The position numbers were made by a program, and so were the translations under genes. A DNA stretch of 64,000 nt from Chondrosia reniformis. Lineage: Eukaryota > Porifera > Demospongiae > Chondrillida > Chondrillidae. Below are positions 39,801 to 50,558 of the stretch, one piece after another (position 1 is the stretch's first letter; each line of letters starts with the position of its first letter). Below the pieces are notes generated by a model. That model saw only the letters and a program-made list of their open reading frames with translations. It was not told where the DNA came from and ran no database searches. The stretch lies in assembly GCA_947172415.1 (NCBI GenBank), contig OX359202.1, forward strand, positions 4,326,899-4,390,898, read 5' to 3'.

Positions 39801-40131
39801 ATACTATTCATATAGAAATGCATAAACACAAACGTACCCAAAGCTATACCCTTTCTAATGCTTAAGAAATTAAGGAACTTTAGAAATGGTCCCACACGCT
39901 AGAGCATACGGGATTACTTATGTATAGAAGCAAAACACTTTGGGCCTATGTCGATTAAACAACACAATTCCTATTACCTTGTTTGTAGAACTGTATGGCC
40001 CACCCATAGAGCTTTTCAATGGGCTGAGACCAAATTTCTTTTCCTTCTCCATTTGACATGGTATCCGACGGGTCATCCTTCAACTCTTCAGCTTGAGAAG
40101 GAGGCGGTTCAACGTCTACCTGCCCGGACAT
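36900..40131 (-). CDS. ACBD3: ACBD3/GCP60-like Golgi protein (ACB domain + GOLD domain)
   Basis: Five exons sum to 1053 nt (350 residues): 40131-39978, 39479-39344, 39241-39101, 38117-37943, 37346-36900. Residues ~40-130 form an acyl-CoA-binding domain (LYGWAIQFYKQ, then GMTYEERVQLLAYYKHGKYG). A charged Glu/Arg coiled coil follows (RRLAELEAQRRAEEEERL and onward). The C-terminal ~125 residues are a GOLD domain (IFWEFCTESYDIGFGLSF; TYFLKFDNTYSMFRSKRVFY). In animals ACBD3 binds giantin/golgin B1 and recruits PI4K-beta to the Golgi. The protein is shorter than human ACBD3 (528 residues), mainly in the N-terminal and linker regions. Dispersed repeat A lies in introns 1 and 4. Confidence 0.92.
37455..37565 (-). 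repeat. dispersed repeat A, reverse copy in ACBD3 intron 4
   Basis: Contains CTATAGGGGAACTAAACCTG and GATACAGGAGTC, the complement of the copy at 4951-5080. Confidence 0.6.
39640..39775 (+). repeat. dispersed repeat A, longest copy, in ACBD3 intron 1
   Basis: Carries AACAGCTGTCTGGCCCACTG, CTCACTAGGTTTAGACAG and CCTAAAGTAGATTTA, covering most of the family consensus. Confidence 0.65.
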
Positions 40132-40239
40132 TGGTGATCTATTTTCCCAGCACGCGTAAAACCCCTATATTTTAGGAATACAGGAATGCGGAACGGTGAC
40201 CGGAGCAAATGAACTAGTAAAAGTTTGTATATTCTTAGA
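40132..40239. promoter_or_regulatory. putative bidirectional promoter ACBD3 / TMEM62
   Basis: The two divergent start codons are 108 bp apart. The space is less AT-rich than neighbouring introns and contains GACCGG and ACGCG, but no site I can name. Confidence 0.5.
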
Positions 40240-43200
40240 ATGAAGGTACTGTGGTGCTGTTTTTTCGTGGTCATACCAGTGTTTCTAATCTCATGGCTAT
40301 GCGCATACCTTTATGATTGCTACCTATACCTTCCTCGTCGATCGAACGAGCAGGAACCATCTCCTCGAGACGGTGGACATCTATGGCCTGGTGAAACGGC
40401 AGAAAATATATTTTGGTTCATTCAGATTTCAGATATCCACCTCAGTTTGGAAGGAGATCCTCAGCAGACAAGGAAAAAGGATTTGATAACCTTTTGCAAA
40501 AGCACTATACCTCTGGTGGATCCATCTTTCGTTTTAGTCACCGGGGACCTGACTGATGCCAAGTTTAGCGATCAGATTCGCTCCCAGCAGTTCAAGGACG
40601 AATGGTTGATGTACAGTGAGATACTAACAAGCAGCGGTGTATTAGAAAAGTACAAGTGGCTGGATCTTCGCGGTAACCACGATAACTTTGACGTGCAATC
40701 ACACAATCCAGAAGTGGATTTTTATCGCACGTATGCTCAGAAATGGCAGCAGCATCACGAAACTGACTCTGATTCGTACATTTATATCCACCAGACGCAG
40801 TTTGGTAGATACAGTTTTATAGGTTTAGATGCATGTCTTCACCCCGGACCCAGGAGACCCTACAACTTCTTTGGTGCCATTCATGATGTAAGTTCAGTTG
40901 GGAAGTAACTATAAATGGTCAGCCAGGCATATGACATTAACACTTACTTAAACTTTAGCATACCACTCTATTCCATTACCTTTATGGTGGCATTAGCAAT
41001 ATATTCAGTTCAACTGGAAGTTATTATAACCATACCCAAGTGATTATTAATAAGTTTATACATAAAGCAGTAAACAAAACAAAGGGTTTATAATGGTTAA
41101 TAGGTTAAAATAACGAAATAAAATACACTATTTACATAAATTATTGTATTTTGCCATGATCCATTTGTATAGTGATGTAAATTAGAGGGATGAATTATGT
41201 ACATAAATATATACATACGCATGTGGGTATTTCAAACATTGTATCCACAAATGTCTCTAAGGATGGTGTACGTTTGTATCTATCCCATATTGTGACATCT
41301 ATCCCATATTGTGAAATCTATCCCATATTGTGACATCTATCCCATATTGTGCCATCTATCCTATATTGTGCCATCTATCCCATATTGTGCCATCTATCCC
41401 ATATTGTGCCATCTATCCCATATTGTGACATCTATCCCATATTTTGACATTTATCCCATATTTGTGATGGTATTTATTGAATTTATCAACACTTGAGTTG
41501 CTACTTTCCTTGCTTGTGTTTATAAAGTGTGTACTTCTTGACTGCTTAATCTCAATTTAATGTCTATCAGCACCAGAGGGTGTTTGGGTAACCAAAGTAT
41601 TGATTTTTAAAAGGGCTTATAGCTTTAGCAATCTATAGTGTGCATATAAATATGTAATATGGGTGATTTATTGGTTTTCTGCTAAAAATAATTGCTGCTA
41701 TTTTACCTGTTTATGATTTGTGGTTTCCTTGTTTGCTGCATTGCTGTCTTCAAAGACCCTTTGACTAATACAATGGTACCCATAAGTGATTATAGATGAT
41801 AGCCATTGTTCAATCAATCATCCTGTTTGAATAATTATTTGGCTTTTTTACTTCTCATCTGTTGACCCCAGATACGTATGTGAAATAACATGTACAGTAC
41901 ATTCAACAATTCCCCTATTGCATCATTTAGTAGTTTGCATCAAGAGTACTATTGTATTCAAATTTAGTTTCAATAACCAAAGAGTCAATTTGTGTCTTGA
42001 CCTTATACTCTATGATACAACATCCAAGCTATCATGACATACCTGCGTATTGTAATTATTCCTGTAGGAAGATTATGTTGGACTAAAGCAATTACTAAGT
42101 GAAGCTGGCTCTGTTAACCACACCATATGGTTTGCTCACTATCCAACCACTACCATTGTCACTAACCATCACTATCTCAGGGATCTCCTTCAGTGAGTAT
42201 ATCATATAAACCTGTATAAGCGGTCACCTGAATAGAGTGTATTCACCTCAGAATTATGGTTGGCTCTTAAAGTGCTGATAAAATGATTGTATAAATATTT
42301 AATGTTCTGTACATTATGCAGTCACCTCTTTAATAAGGTCAAGTTTAGCTAGTTTCTTTTTTTTCTGGTAAGAAATTGTTCTGTTATCCCCTTGCTCACT
42401 ATGCAGCACGTCTACAGCTTATATATGTGGTCACCTACATGAACTGGGTGGTATGATTTATCAGATGTATGGCAGACATCTTGATGGACACCTGGAATTG
42501 GAACTAATGGATTGGAAGTACAACAGAAAGTTAGTCCTCAAGTTATTAGTATAGTACACACAATACGTACATACTGTAGGTTTATTACTATATACATACA
42601 TTTGTAGGTATCGAATAATGGCAATTGATCATGATTTAGTCTCTTTTGTGGATACTTCGTTTGGTCAGTGGCCAGTAATACTCATTACTAATCCCAAGGA
42701 TGCCAGGTTTAATGTACCCAAACGAGAACCCATTGAAAGAATTAAAATGTCATCACATATAAGGTTTGTATTTTCTTTATTCATCCATTCACCCACCAGT
42801 TGATCTGTCCATCTGCCTACCCATCCGTCTATCTACCCATCCGTCTATCCATCCACTTATCCATCCGTCCATCTACCCATCCGTCTATCCATCCACCTAT
42901 CCATCCGTCCATCTACCCATCCGTCTATCCATCCACCTATCCATCCGTCCATCTACCCATCCGTCTATCCATCCACCTATCCATCCGTCCATCTACCCAT
43001 CCGTCTATCCATCCACCTATCCATCCATCCATCCACCCATCCATCCATCCATTCATCCATCTGCCCATCCATCCATCCATCTGCCCATCCATCCATCTGC
43101 CCATCCATCCATCTGCCCATCCATCCTCCCATCCTCCCATCCATCCATCCTCCCATCCTCCCATCCATCCATCCTCCCATCCTCCCATCCATCCATCCTC

Positions 43201-45805
43201 CCATCCTCCCATCCATCCATCCATCCCTCCATTGACTCGCCCGCCCGTTCATCCATCCATCTGCCCATCCATCCTCCCATCCTCCCATCCATCCATCCAT
43301 CCCTCCATTGGATCGCCCACCCGTTCATCCATCCATCCCCCATCTGCTCGAAATTGGGATAGATGTATAATTGTGCTCATACTTATTTGTTGCAGAATGC
43401 TCATATTCTCCCCATCTGAGATACAGCTGGTAAAGGTGTACATAGATGGACGGCTGCTGGATGGTGTTGCAAAGCAAGTTGTCACTGCCTACCCCCTCTA
43501 TGTGTTACCATGGGAACCAGTGAAACTTCAGCCTGGAGCTCACACTATAACAGTTTTTGCTGAAGACTCAGAAGGTCACAGCAGATCTGTCAGCCACAGG
43601 TTTTCATTAGAAGGAACGGTTTACCACCTTGATATAGTACCGACCCTTTTGCTGCTATCCAACTTGACATCACTGGTATGAATGCATTTCAAAACGAGCT
43701 GACACTTTATAAGCTGTGTAACTGATCTATGTATGTAGTTTCGTCTCCTCTTCATTACAATATGGCTGTCCATCTTAGTCGCACTACTTGCAGCTGTATT
43801 GAGTTCAACCAAGAAAGGTTCAGTTTTCTATGTGTGGCACAGTACCTAATCATGTGACTGTCATGTGACCTCTTACTTTCTGTAGGTTGGGCTACCAATG
43901 TAGTATATCACAATATTTCAAGACACAGTGAATTTTACATACCTCTAACTATTCATCTGATGCACTTTGGAATAGGTAAGTAGCTGATGCACGTACAGTG
44001 GAATGGAAGAGAGTAGCCAGTATCGTAAACCTTTGTTATTGCATGTAGATTTAAGATATTTAGTTAGTAGATTTTAGTTTTCAAAAACATTATTTTTAAT
44101 AGAGCCTTGAGGCTGATATTAAGTAATTCTGGGGTAGTACTATGTAGATATGTTCACCCCTGATACAAACAGCAGAGTGTCTCACTAGTGCTAGAAATAC
44201 TTGAGTTGGCTCTTACAACCTTGTAGGGCTCTCTTAATAAAATAAGAATTCTTTTTAACTGCGTTGAATTTTCGACCCAAAAATACCAATCACTGAATCA
44301 GCCAATCCTTAGATACGATGACTTGCAAGCTACCTTTTCAATGGAACATCGTTCAACTTGTTGAGCATAAAAAAAATCATGAGAATCATGTAATGTACAT
44401 ATTTACATTTGTAAGTGTTACCTACATTGAACATTCGCATTTGTGTAAATTGCTCTTAGACTGATGTAGTGAGACCCAAAGAGGGTAGCTCATTTATATC
44501 ACAGAATATGGCCTCAGGTATTTATGGAATATTGGCTGTCATATGTATATTTTTGATACGGTAAAATGTACATAGTACGATAATTTTAATTGACCATATC
44601 TCTATTGTATAAGAAGAGATTTCATTCAAACTTGGTACAAATGTTCTCTAAGGGCCATAAAGATATTTGATAAGAAAAATTCAATTTCTGTTGGGGGCCA
44701 TTTTCTGCAATTTCTACTGGTAGTGCTCACATATACTTTTAGTAAGATTATGTGATCTGAAAGATTTCTTAAATTTACCATACGTACATAGGTCCCTGGT
44801 ACATGGGTGAGTTAATTACAGGTGTATATGGATGGGTATTTCCTCACGGTCTCTATGTCGGTGGCCATGTGATCCAGGAGAGCATTACCTATGTCCATGG
44901 AATAGGCTTTGTGAGTTCAGGCACATCAAAGTCTACTACTGCAACCTAAGTGTGTATGCATTGTATGTTATACTTATGTTAATTTTAAACTGCATGTTCC
45001 TCTGGCTCTATTGGTATGTATAAATGTATGCTAATTTAGTTGTTGTTTATTTAAGCCAGTTGCCCCATTATTAATGGGCCAGCTTACATATTAACACAGT
45101 TACTATATAATTGTGATTCATTAACCATGGATTATCAAAGTGATAATCAAACCACAAGTAATCATTTTCAAAATGATCAACTGCGGAATTTAGCACAGGA
45201 TGGCTAGTTGTGAAACTAGTGCTCTATCATTGATCATGAGCTACAATTGTCACACCAATGCTCCATTCATGTTTCGCCTTCATACTATATGTATATACGT
45301 ATATTCTTTGTTCGCAAATTAGTAGTTTATATCAATGAGCTCCTATATAATTATTATTCGGCCAATCCTACTTAGAGAGATATTAGGTGTATGTAGTTTA
45401 TGATGTCAAGGTGAAGGAGTCATCTTGTGTGTGTGTTCAAGGGTATCAGAATAAGCTCCTAATTACCATACAGTAGGTGTATGTAGTTTATGATGTCAAG
45501 GTGAAGGAGTCATCTTGTGTATTTAAATCTCTTTCCTTATTGTTTGCTTTTAGTTGACTTTTGTAACTCTTCCACTTGTGGCATGTCTGAACAAGAGATT
45601 GTCTCCATCTCACAAGGACAGGCACTTTCCTGGAAAGGTGGTGCTGTCATTGGGTGTAGTCTTACCTTTACTGCTGTCTTTGAGGTTAATGTGGACATCT
45701 TGCTACGGGCCATACGGGCTATTGAGTGTAGTAGTCAGTCCTGGAATGTCCTGGCCCATCTTGATGTACTCTTGTTTAGTTGTTAGGGCATTTTTCTTTA
45801 AATAG
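40240..45805 (+). CDS. TMEM62: TMEM62-like membrane metallophosphoesterase
   Basis: Nine exons sum to 1872 nt (623 residues; human TMEM62 is of similar length): 40240-40887, 42068-42192, 42407-42529, 42608-42763, 43396-43675, 43739-43817, 43886-43975, 44792-44910, 45554-45805. An N-terminal hydrophobic helix ([20 protein letters not shown]) precedes a calcineurin-like phosphoesterase domain with all metal-site motifs: [24 protein letters not shown] and CGHLH. A beta-sandwich-like region and about six hydrophobic segments follow ([22 protein letters not shown]..., and [10 protein letters not shown] in exon 9). Substrate and physiological role are not established in the family, to my knowledge. 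The first intron holds a 19-bp satellite and the fourth a CCAT tract. Confidence 0.93.
41277..41467 (+). repeat. 19-bp tandem repeat, about ten units
   Basis: Unit CATCTATCCCATATTGTGA with C/A variation in the last positions, in TMEM62 intron 1. Units are contiguous with no spacers. Confidence 0.9.
42780..43345 (+). repeat. CCAT-rich tetranucleotide satellite
   Basis: About 560 bp of CCAT/CCGT/CTAT/CTCC units with 40-bp higher-order periods (CCGTCTATCCATCCACCTAT...). It fills TMEM62 intron 4. Long open frames of Pro-Ser-Ile-His repeats here are artefacts of the repeat. Confidence 0.95.
45130..45250 (-). repeat. tRNA-derived SINE, second copy
   Basis: The minus strand reads CAATTGTAGCTCATGATCAA, then AGAGCACTAGTTTCACAACT, and ends with ATTACTTGTGGTTTGATTAT. 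The tail is almost identical to the copy at 32.7 kb; the head has a short insertion in the D-arm. In TMEM62 intron 8. Confidence 0.7.
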
Positions 45806-47383
45806 TAACAGTTAACAGCTTTTTAACACTTTTTAGCCAAAAGTGTATATACATGAATCAATCAAATTTGCTGGTTTTTTAATTCATTTTTGCATAATAT
45901 TTATATACACACATATACGTACTTCAGGAACATTCAATTTATAATAATTGTGTTGCTGAGGCTCATTAGAATTTCTTTATCATCATGATCGCAACAAATA
46001 ATCCTTATCATTACATATACATATGTACGTACATACATATAGTACATCTATTTAATCATTATCTATACAGTTCATTAGTATCAACGTATGTAAATCTACA
46101 AAATGGTGATGGCTATACATTTCATACAGGAGTGTATAAGATGTGGTATCTCAAGGATATGATGCTAAACTGTGGTTCTATAAGAGTTTGTGTACAAGTT
46201 GCTGTTAGCTACTCTAATTTCTTCTTGTTACCCATATATGGTATGTACACCAGTATCCTAGAGTAAGTTGGAGAAGAAAGTAGAATAAATAAATTATACA
46301 TATCTACCTATACAAAACCATTTTTCTGTAGATATGGTTAATACGCTGTATCCTCAGCCAAAGCCCTATAGTCTTCCCTAAGTAATACGTTCAGAATCCG
46401 TTGATTCCAAGTACTTGTGTCCTTAACCTTACATTGATATGCATGTCAACCACGTCTTAGGAAAGTGGTGTTTGAGATTATTCATTTGGGGCTTAGGAAA
46501 CATTCCAATAGAATAGAATAAAACACTTTCCCAGATTTATTACTCAGGTAGCCTATTCACTAAACATGATGTGCACACTTATAAAACACATGGAATCACA
46601 TACTTGGCAACATATATCTTGATCACAGCAGAAGCAAGATTAATGTATTTGTCAATTGGTGCCTATTAGAAGAGGGAGTAGAGGAGGTGAAGATTGCACA
46701 ACATAGGCATACAAGAAATGGACTTAAGTCAAGATTTAGTTTTTCTCATGTTTGATCTCTCCTAAAGTTACAAAACTTTAAAAACAGACTGTTTTCAAAA
46801 CTTGCTTATGACTTTTTAAGATGGTCAAAGCATTTGACATTTGAAGAAGAAGCAAACTTCATCTCCAGACACTCAAATAGTTTAAAAGATGGACCATCTC
46901 AATGGCAATATAACCAGTTAAAAATGGCAAGTACAGTATTGTATATACGTATTCATCACAGCTAACAGATATTGCAATATAAATGAGGAGTAGTCATAGA
47001 GCATAACAGGTGTGGAAGTGTAGATGAGCTTAAAGCAATGTAGAAAGTACAGCTGTCCTTGTCCAGTGCACAGTGCCTTCAGTATATAAAACAAATGAAA
47101 ACAAAATGGCAGACTACAGAGAGTATCTCTTTAGATAGAAATTGCTGCAAATACCAGTTGTAATGGTCTCAGCCTACACACTACTATTAAAATGGCCATT
47201 TTCAATATTAACCTCCAGCACTGAGTCATGAAAGGCTCTAGATTGCCTGTTTGATGATTTTCCTGGTGACTAACTGATTTCCTGGCAGAGGCAATCACAT
47301 ACCACCCTGGACAATCATGCGGGATAATTATACATAAAGAGACTACTACCTCAGTGTATGTATGTACATACAGGTATACATAC
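45806..47383. other. intergenic, 3' ends of TMEM62 and reticulon
   Basis: The reticulon gene should have one more short coding exon here. A possible one is GAAATCAGTTAG after an acceptor near 47285, which would end the protein three codons later, but support is weak. No other gene recognised. Confidence 0.4.
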
Positions 47384-50300
47384 CTGGTAGAGTTCATACA
47401 CTTTGGGTACCGAAAACAATATGAAGGTAGCTGGGAAAGGTAAGTAAAGAAGTCATAAACACAATAGAGTACATCATACACATCTGAACATACGTACATA
47501 TGTATACAGTACTGGAAATAACGGTTGGTCATGGGCCAATTTCCGAACAAAAAATTAATACTGTAGGTGCAAATGTTGGAGATTCTGATTGGCCATCTTG
47601 TCCCAGCACAAAATTGCCTTTGTTCCTTTTTTCTGACTCTGGACAGGGCTGCATGCAGAACTTGGGGCAGGGGGCAAAATGAAAAAAATCAAAGTTAGGG
47701 GAGGAATGGTATGGTGTTTAGGGGGTTCACAAAAGTCTAGGGGGGCTCTATGCAGCCCTGGTGGAGTTTGTAGAATAAGAGAGACCTTTCCAAAGCACTG
47801 AGGGAGAACCTGCACAGAAGCAAGCTACTACCTACTAAAAGATCAAGAAGTAGCACAAAGATTTGGACTGTACATCAGAGGGCAAAACATTTTCAATGAT
47901 CACTGGATCGTCCAACTGACCAATACTGAACTCGTTCAGACATGTGTCCTTGTAAAACCTAACCGTTATTTTCAGTACTGCGTATGTACATTAAATAACA
48001 AACTCACTCATATACAAAGCTACCATGACAGTTATGTAAGGAGTGATGTAGCTGATCAGGTAGATACCAATCAGAAACTGTAAGAAATAGGTAGAGAGAT
48101 TGTGGTTAGGGTCTATGTGGCACTTCAAATAGGACCTACCTTGATGGATTGCCACACATCGGCAAAACACAACAAGTTGGTCAGTACTCTGCAGGTACAG
48201 CTCAACTCTCTAGCTATCCACTTGCTATACTCATTCACCTGTGAAATAGAGTTGTGGACTATAAAGGACATCACTAATAAAGGAATAATTAGAACCCACT
48301 CCCTCACTCAAACTAATAGGCAGGATGAGACTGAGGACTAGGATACACAACAAATATAACATCGTTATATACATATTATACATATGTATGCCATGCAGTA
48401 CATACATGTACCATATAATAAAGTCATAACGCAAAGCAAATTAGCACACAGGTCTCTTAGTAGGGATGCCAAAAAACATGGCTGCCCTATTCAATTTATT
48501 CCCAATTATCACCTCATAAATAAACAACAATGCAATTTTAGGATTATTTGCAGTCATTTTTATACACTTCTCTAATTTTCAAATCATGTTGGATGCTGTG
48601 ATTAGTTCAAAATGTCTGTTTTTTAAAGTCAAATATGTTTGACTTATTGGTTAACATACATTAAATAGGATACATTGGCTGCGACAAAGATACTCATTTG
48701 ATATATCCAGAAACTAAGCAAGTTCAACTTATGTAAGTAGTGTATTCCATTATACCATATGGACAGTTATTTTGGCAAGAAGAATGTCTGGTGGATTGCT
48801 CAAATTATGGTATTTGGAAGATTTTACTAACAAGACAGTTATTCTCCTATGTTCCGTGTAGATTGGTGATGGAAATATTGACAGATTGCTCTCAAAATAG
48901 CCAAACCGCCAAAATAAATTCTCTGCCAAAATTTCCAGCTATACGGTATTAAAAAAGCAGCCTTTTCAGAAAATGTATATGGACAAATGCACCATGCACT
49001 CAAATGGGCCTATAAAATTATCTCACTAATTATACAGCCAATGAACATACAGTACGTACCAGTTCTTCTGGAACTTCAAATGGCTTGTCCAAATAATATC
49101 TGAGAGTCAGAATAAGAACAGGACATGCAGTAAATGACAGTCCCTCTGACCTATCCTTCCTTATTAGGAGGAATTGAGACAAATAACTTAGTGAACTCAC
49201 TGAAAAGGGTTGACCAGAGGTTCGTTGTGGAAGCTATCCCACGCAATCTTAAGTGCACAATATGTCAGAGTCACACCAAAGAGCGACATTAGGGCAAGCA
49301 CCACAGAATGAATAAATGAATTTAATGAGAGTGTTATTAGAAAACATGTGATCCCCACTAAGATGGTAGCTGACACTTTGATATCCTTCCAGTATATAAC
49401 ATCCAGTGCTACATGTTACATGAAATAGAAAGTAAAACATAGATAGGTCTACATGTTTCAATGCTTTCTATTTATTGTCTTCTCTCAGCAGCATGTAGGT
49501 TACACTAGTCTAACCAGGGATTTGTAGTTAGTGAAATCAACACTGGGGGGGAGATCCCAGGTTTTCCAGGGTTCTGTATGAACCTCTGCTAACCTGTACT
49601 TTCCACTGTGCTTGGCTGTGAAAGCATGCTTTCTGTACAGTAAACACTGCAATACTTACCATCGTTATTCAGAGCACGAAGACATCTGAGGTAGCCATCT
49701 GGGTGACCTTCTCTCGTTGGTGTCTTAACTATGTTAATGAAATCAGATGACAAGTTGACTGTATTAGTTGGTCGGAGTAAAATTTTACAAATTGAAATGA
49801 GAAAGGTCATTATCAGGTTTGCAAACAAGGTAATGACCTCAGTGCTGCTATTTGTAACATTAAAACTTATATCTCAACAACAATGGCTGGAACATTAGGA
49901 AGTGGCAATGTGTCAGATGGTATCTTCCTTTAAAACTTAACTGCATAGTCACAGGAAATATAACAGGGATACATACACATATATAAAAGGACTAAAATGG
50001 TCACAAACAGAATTATTATTGGTGCATAACTATGTTAGACAGAAAAGAATGTTTGTTCAAATGTAATAAAACCTTCATTAGACTTTCGATGTACATTAGA
50101 CCTCTATACAGTTTACCAGACATCAGTTACAAGTAACTCCAAACATACATATCGAAGAACCACGATGTATTTGTAAATCTAAAGCGAAAAACCTGAATTT
50201 CAGAACTTACCTAAAGTTTCTGTAGGTACGTCTTCTACTCTCGAAGGGACTGAGCTGGAGGGAGCCCTTTCGCCTTCTTCTTCTCCAAATTCTGTATCTT

Positions 50301-50412
50301 CTGGTTTATCCATTTTGGAATGCTCTGGAAATGAGTCTTCTGTAGCTGTAACGTGAACAAAGTTATCTTCTTCCGAATTATGGATGTCTCCGCTTCCTTC
50401 CTCTGCATACAT
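47384..50412 (-). CDS. RTN: reticulon, ER membrane-shaping protein (last exon unresolved)
   Basis: Seven exons sum to 735 nt in frame: 50412-50211, 49728-49660, 49408-49201, 49099-49060, 48238-48140, 48077-48008, 47430-47384. Exon 1 encodes an acidic N terminus (EDTEFGEEEGERAPSSSVPS). The reticulon homology domain starts at LDVIYWKDIKVSATILVG, with the first hydrophobic hairpin (CFLITLSLNSFIHSVVLALM), the hydrophilic loop through exons 4-5 (LDKPFEVPEEL; LLCFADVWQSIK) and the second hairpin (FLIGIYLISYITPYITVM), ending SVPKVYELYQ. The hairpins wedge into the cytosolic leaflet and curve ER tubules. Exon 2 (23 codons, phase 1-1) can be skipped without a frame change, so it may be a cassette. The extreme C terminus was not found. 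Confidence 0.88.
47632..47765 (+). repeat. G-rich dispersed repeat B
   Basis: Contains GGGCTGCATGCAGAACTTGG and later GGGGGGCTCTATGCAGCCCT. A reverse-oriented relative ends at 62092 (AGTTCTGCATGCAGCGCTGG). No coding role. Confidence 0.5.
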
Positions 50413-50558
50413 TCTGAATAGACCAATCCCAATTCAGCTGAACTATGTAAATGACCTTTCTCTACCTCTATAGATAGGATGACGTCATTGGTTAGGTACT
50501 CCGGGCTCCGTGTGTCCGTGGAACGCTCAAGGACGCAAACGATTAACTGTTGGCGAAA
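50413..50558. promoter_or_regulatory. putative bidirectional promoter RTN / RPAP1 with CRE and CCAAT box
   Basis: The start codons are 146 bp apart. A palindromic TGACGTCA (50480-50487, the CREB/ATF site) overlaps an inverted CCAAT box (ATTGG, 50487-50491). Both elements are common in shared animal promoters; their use here is inference. Confidence 0.6.

Noticed and set aside
41277..41467. CRISPR-like array
   Set aside because: Units are contiguous 19-mers without unique spacers, in a eukaryotic intron.
42766..43681. long Pro/Ser/Ile/His-rich open frames and their Met-Asp-Gly-Trp complements
   Set aside because: They are translations of the CCAT satellite within TMEM62 intron 4; only 43396-43675 is exonic.
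47131..47550. 139-codon minus-strand frame as a gene
   Set aside because: It covers reticulon exon 7 in another context and then intron sequence with no family resemblance; only 47384-47430 is supported.
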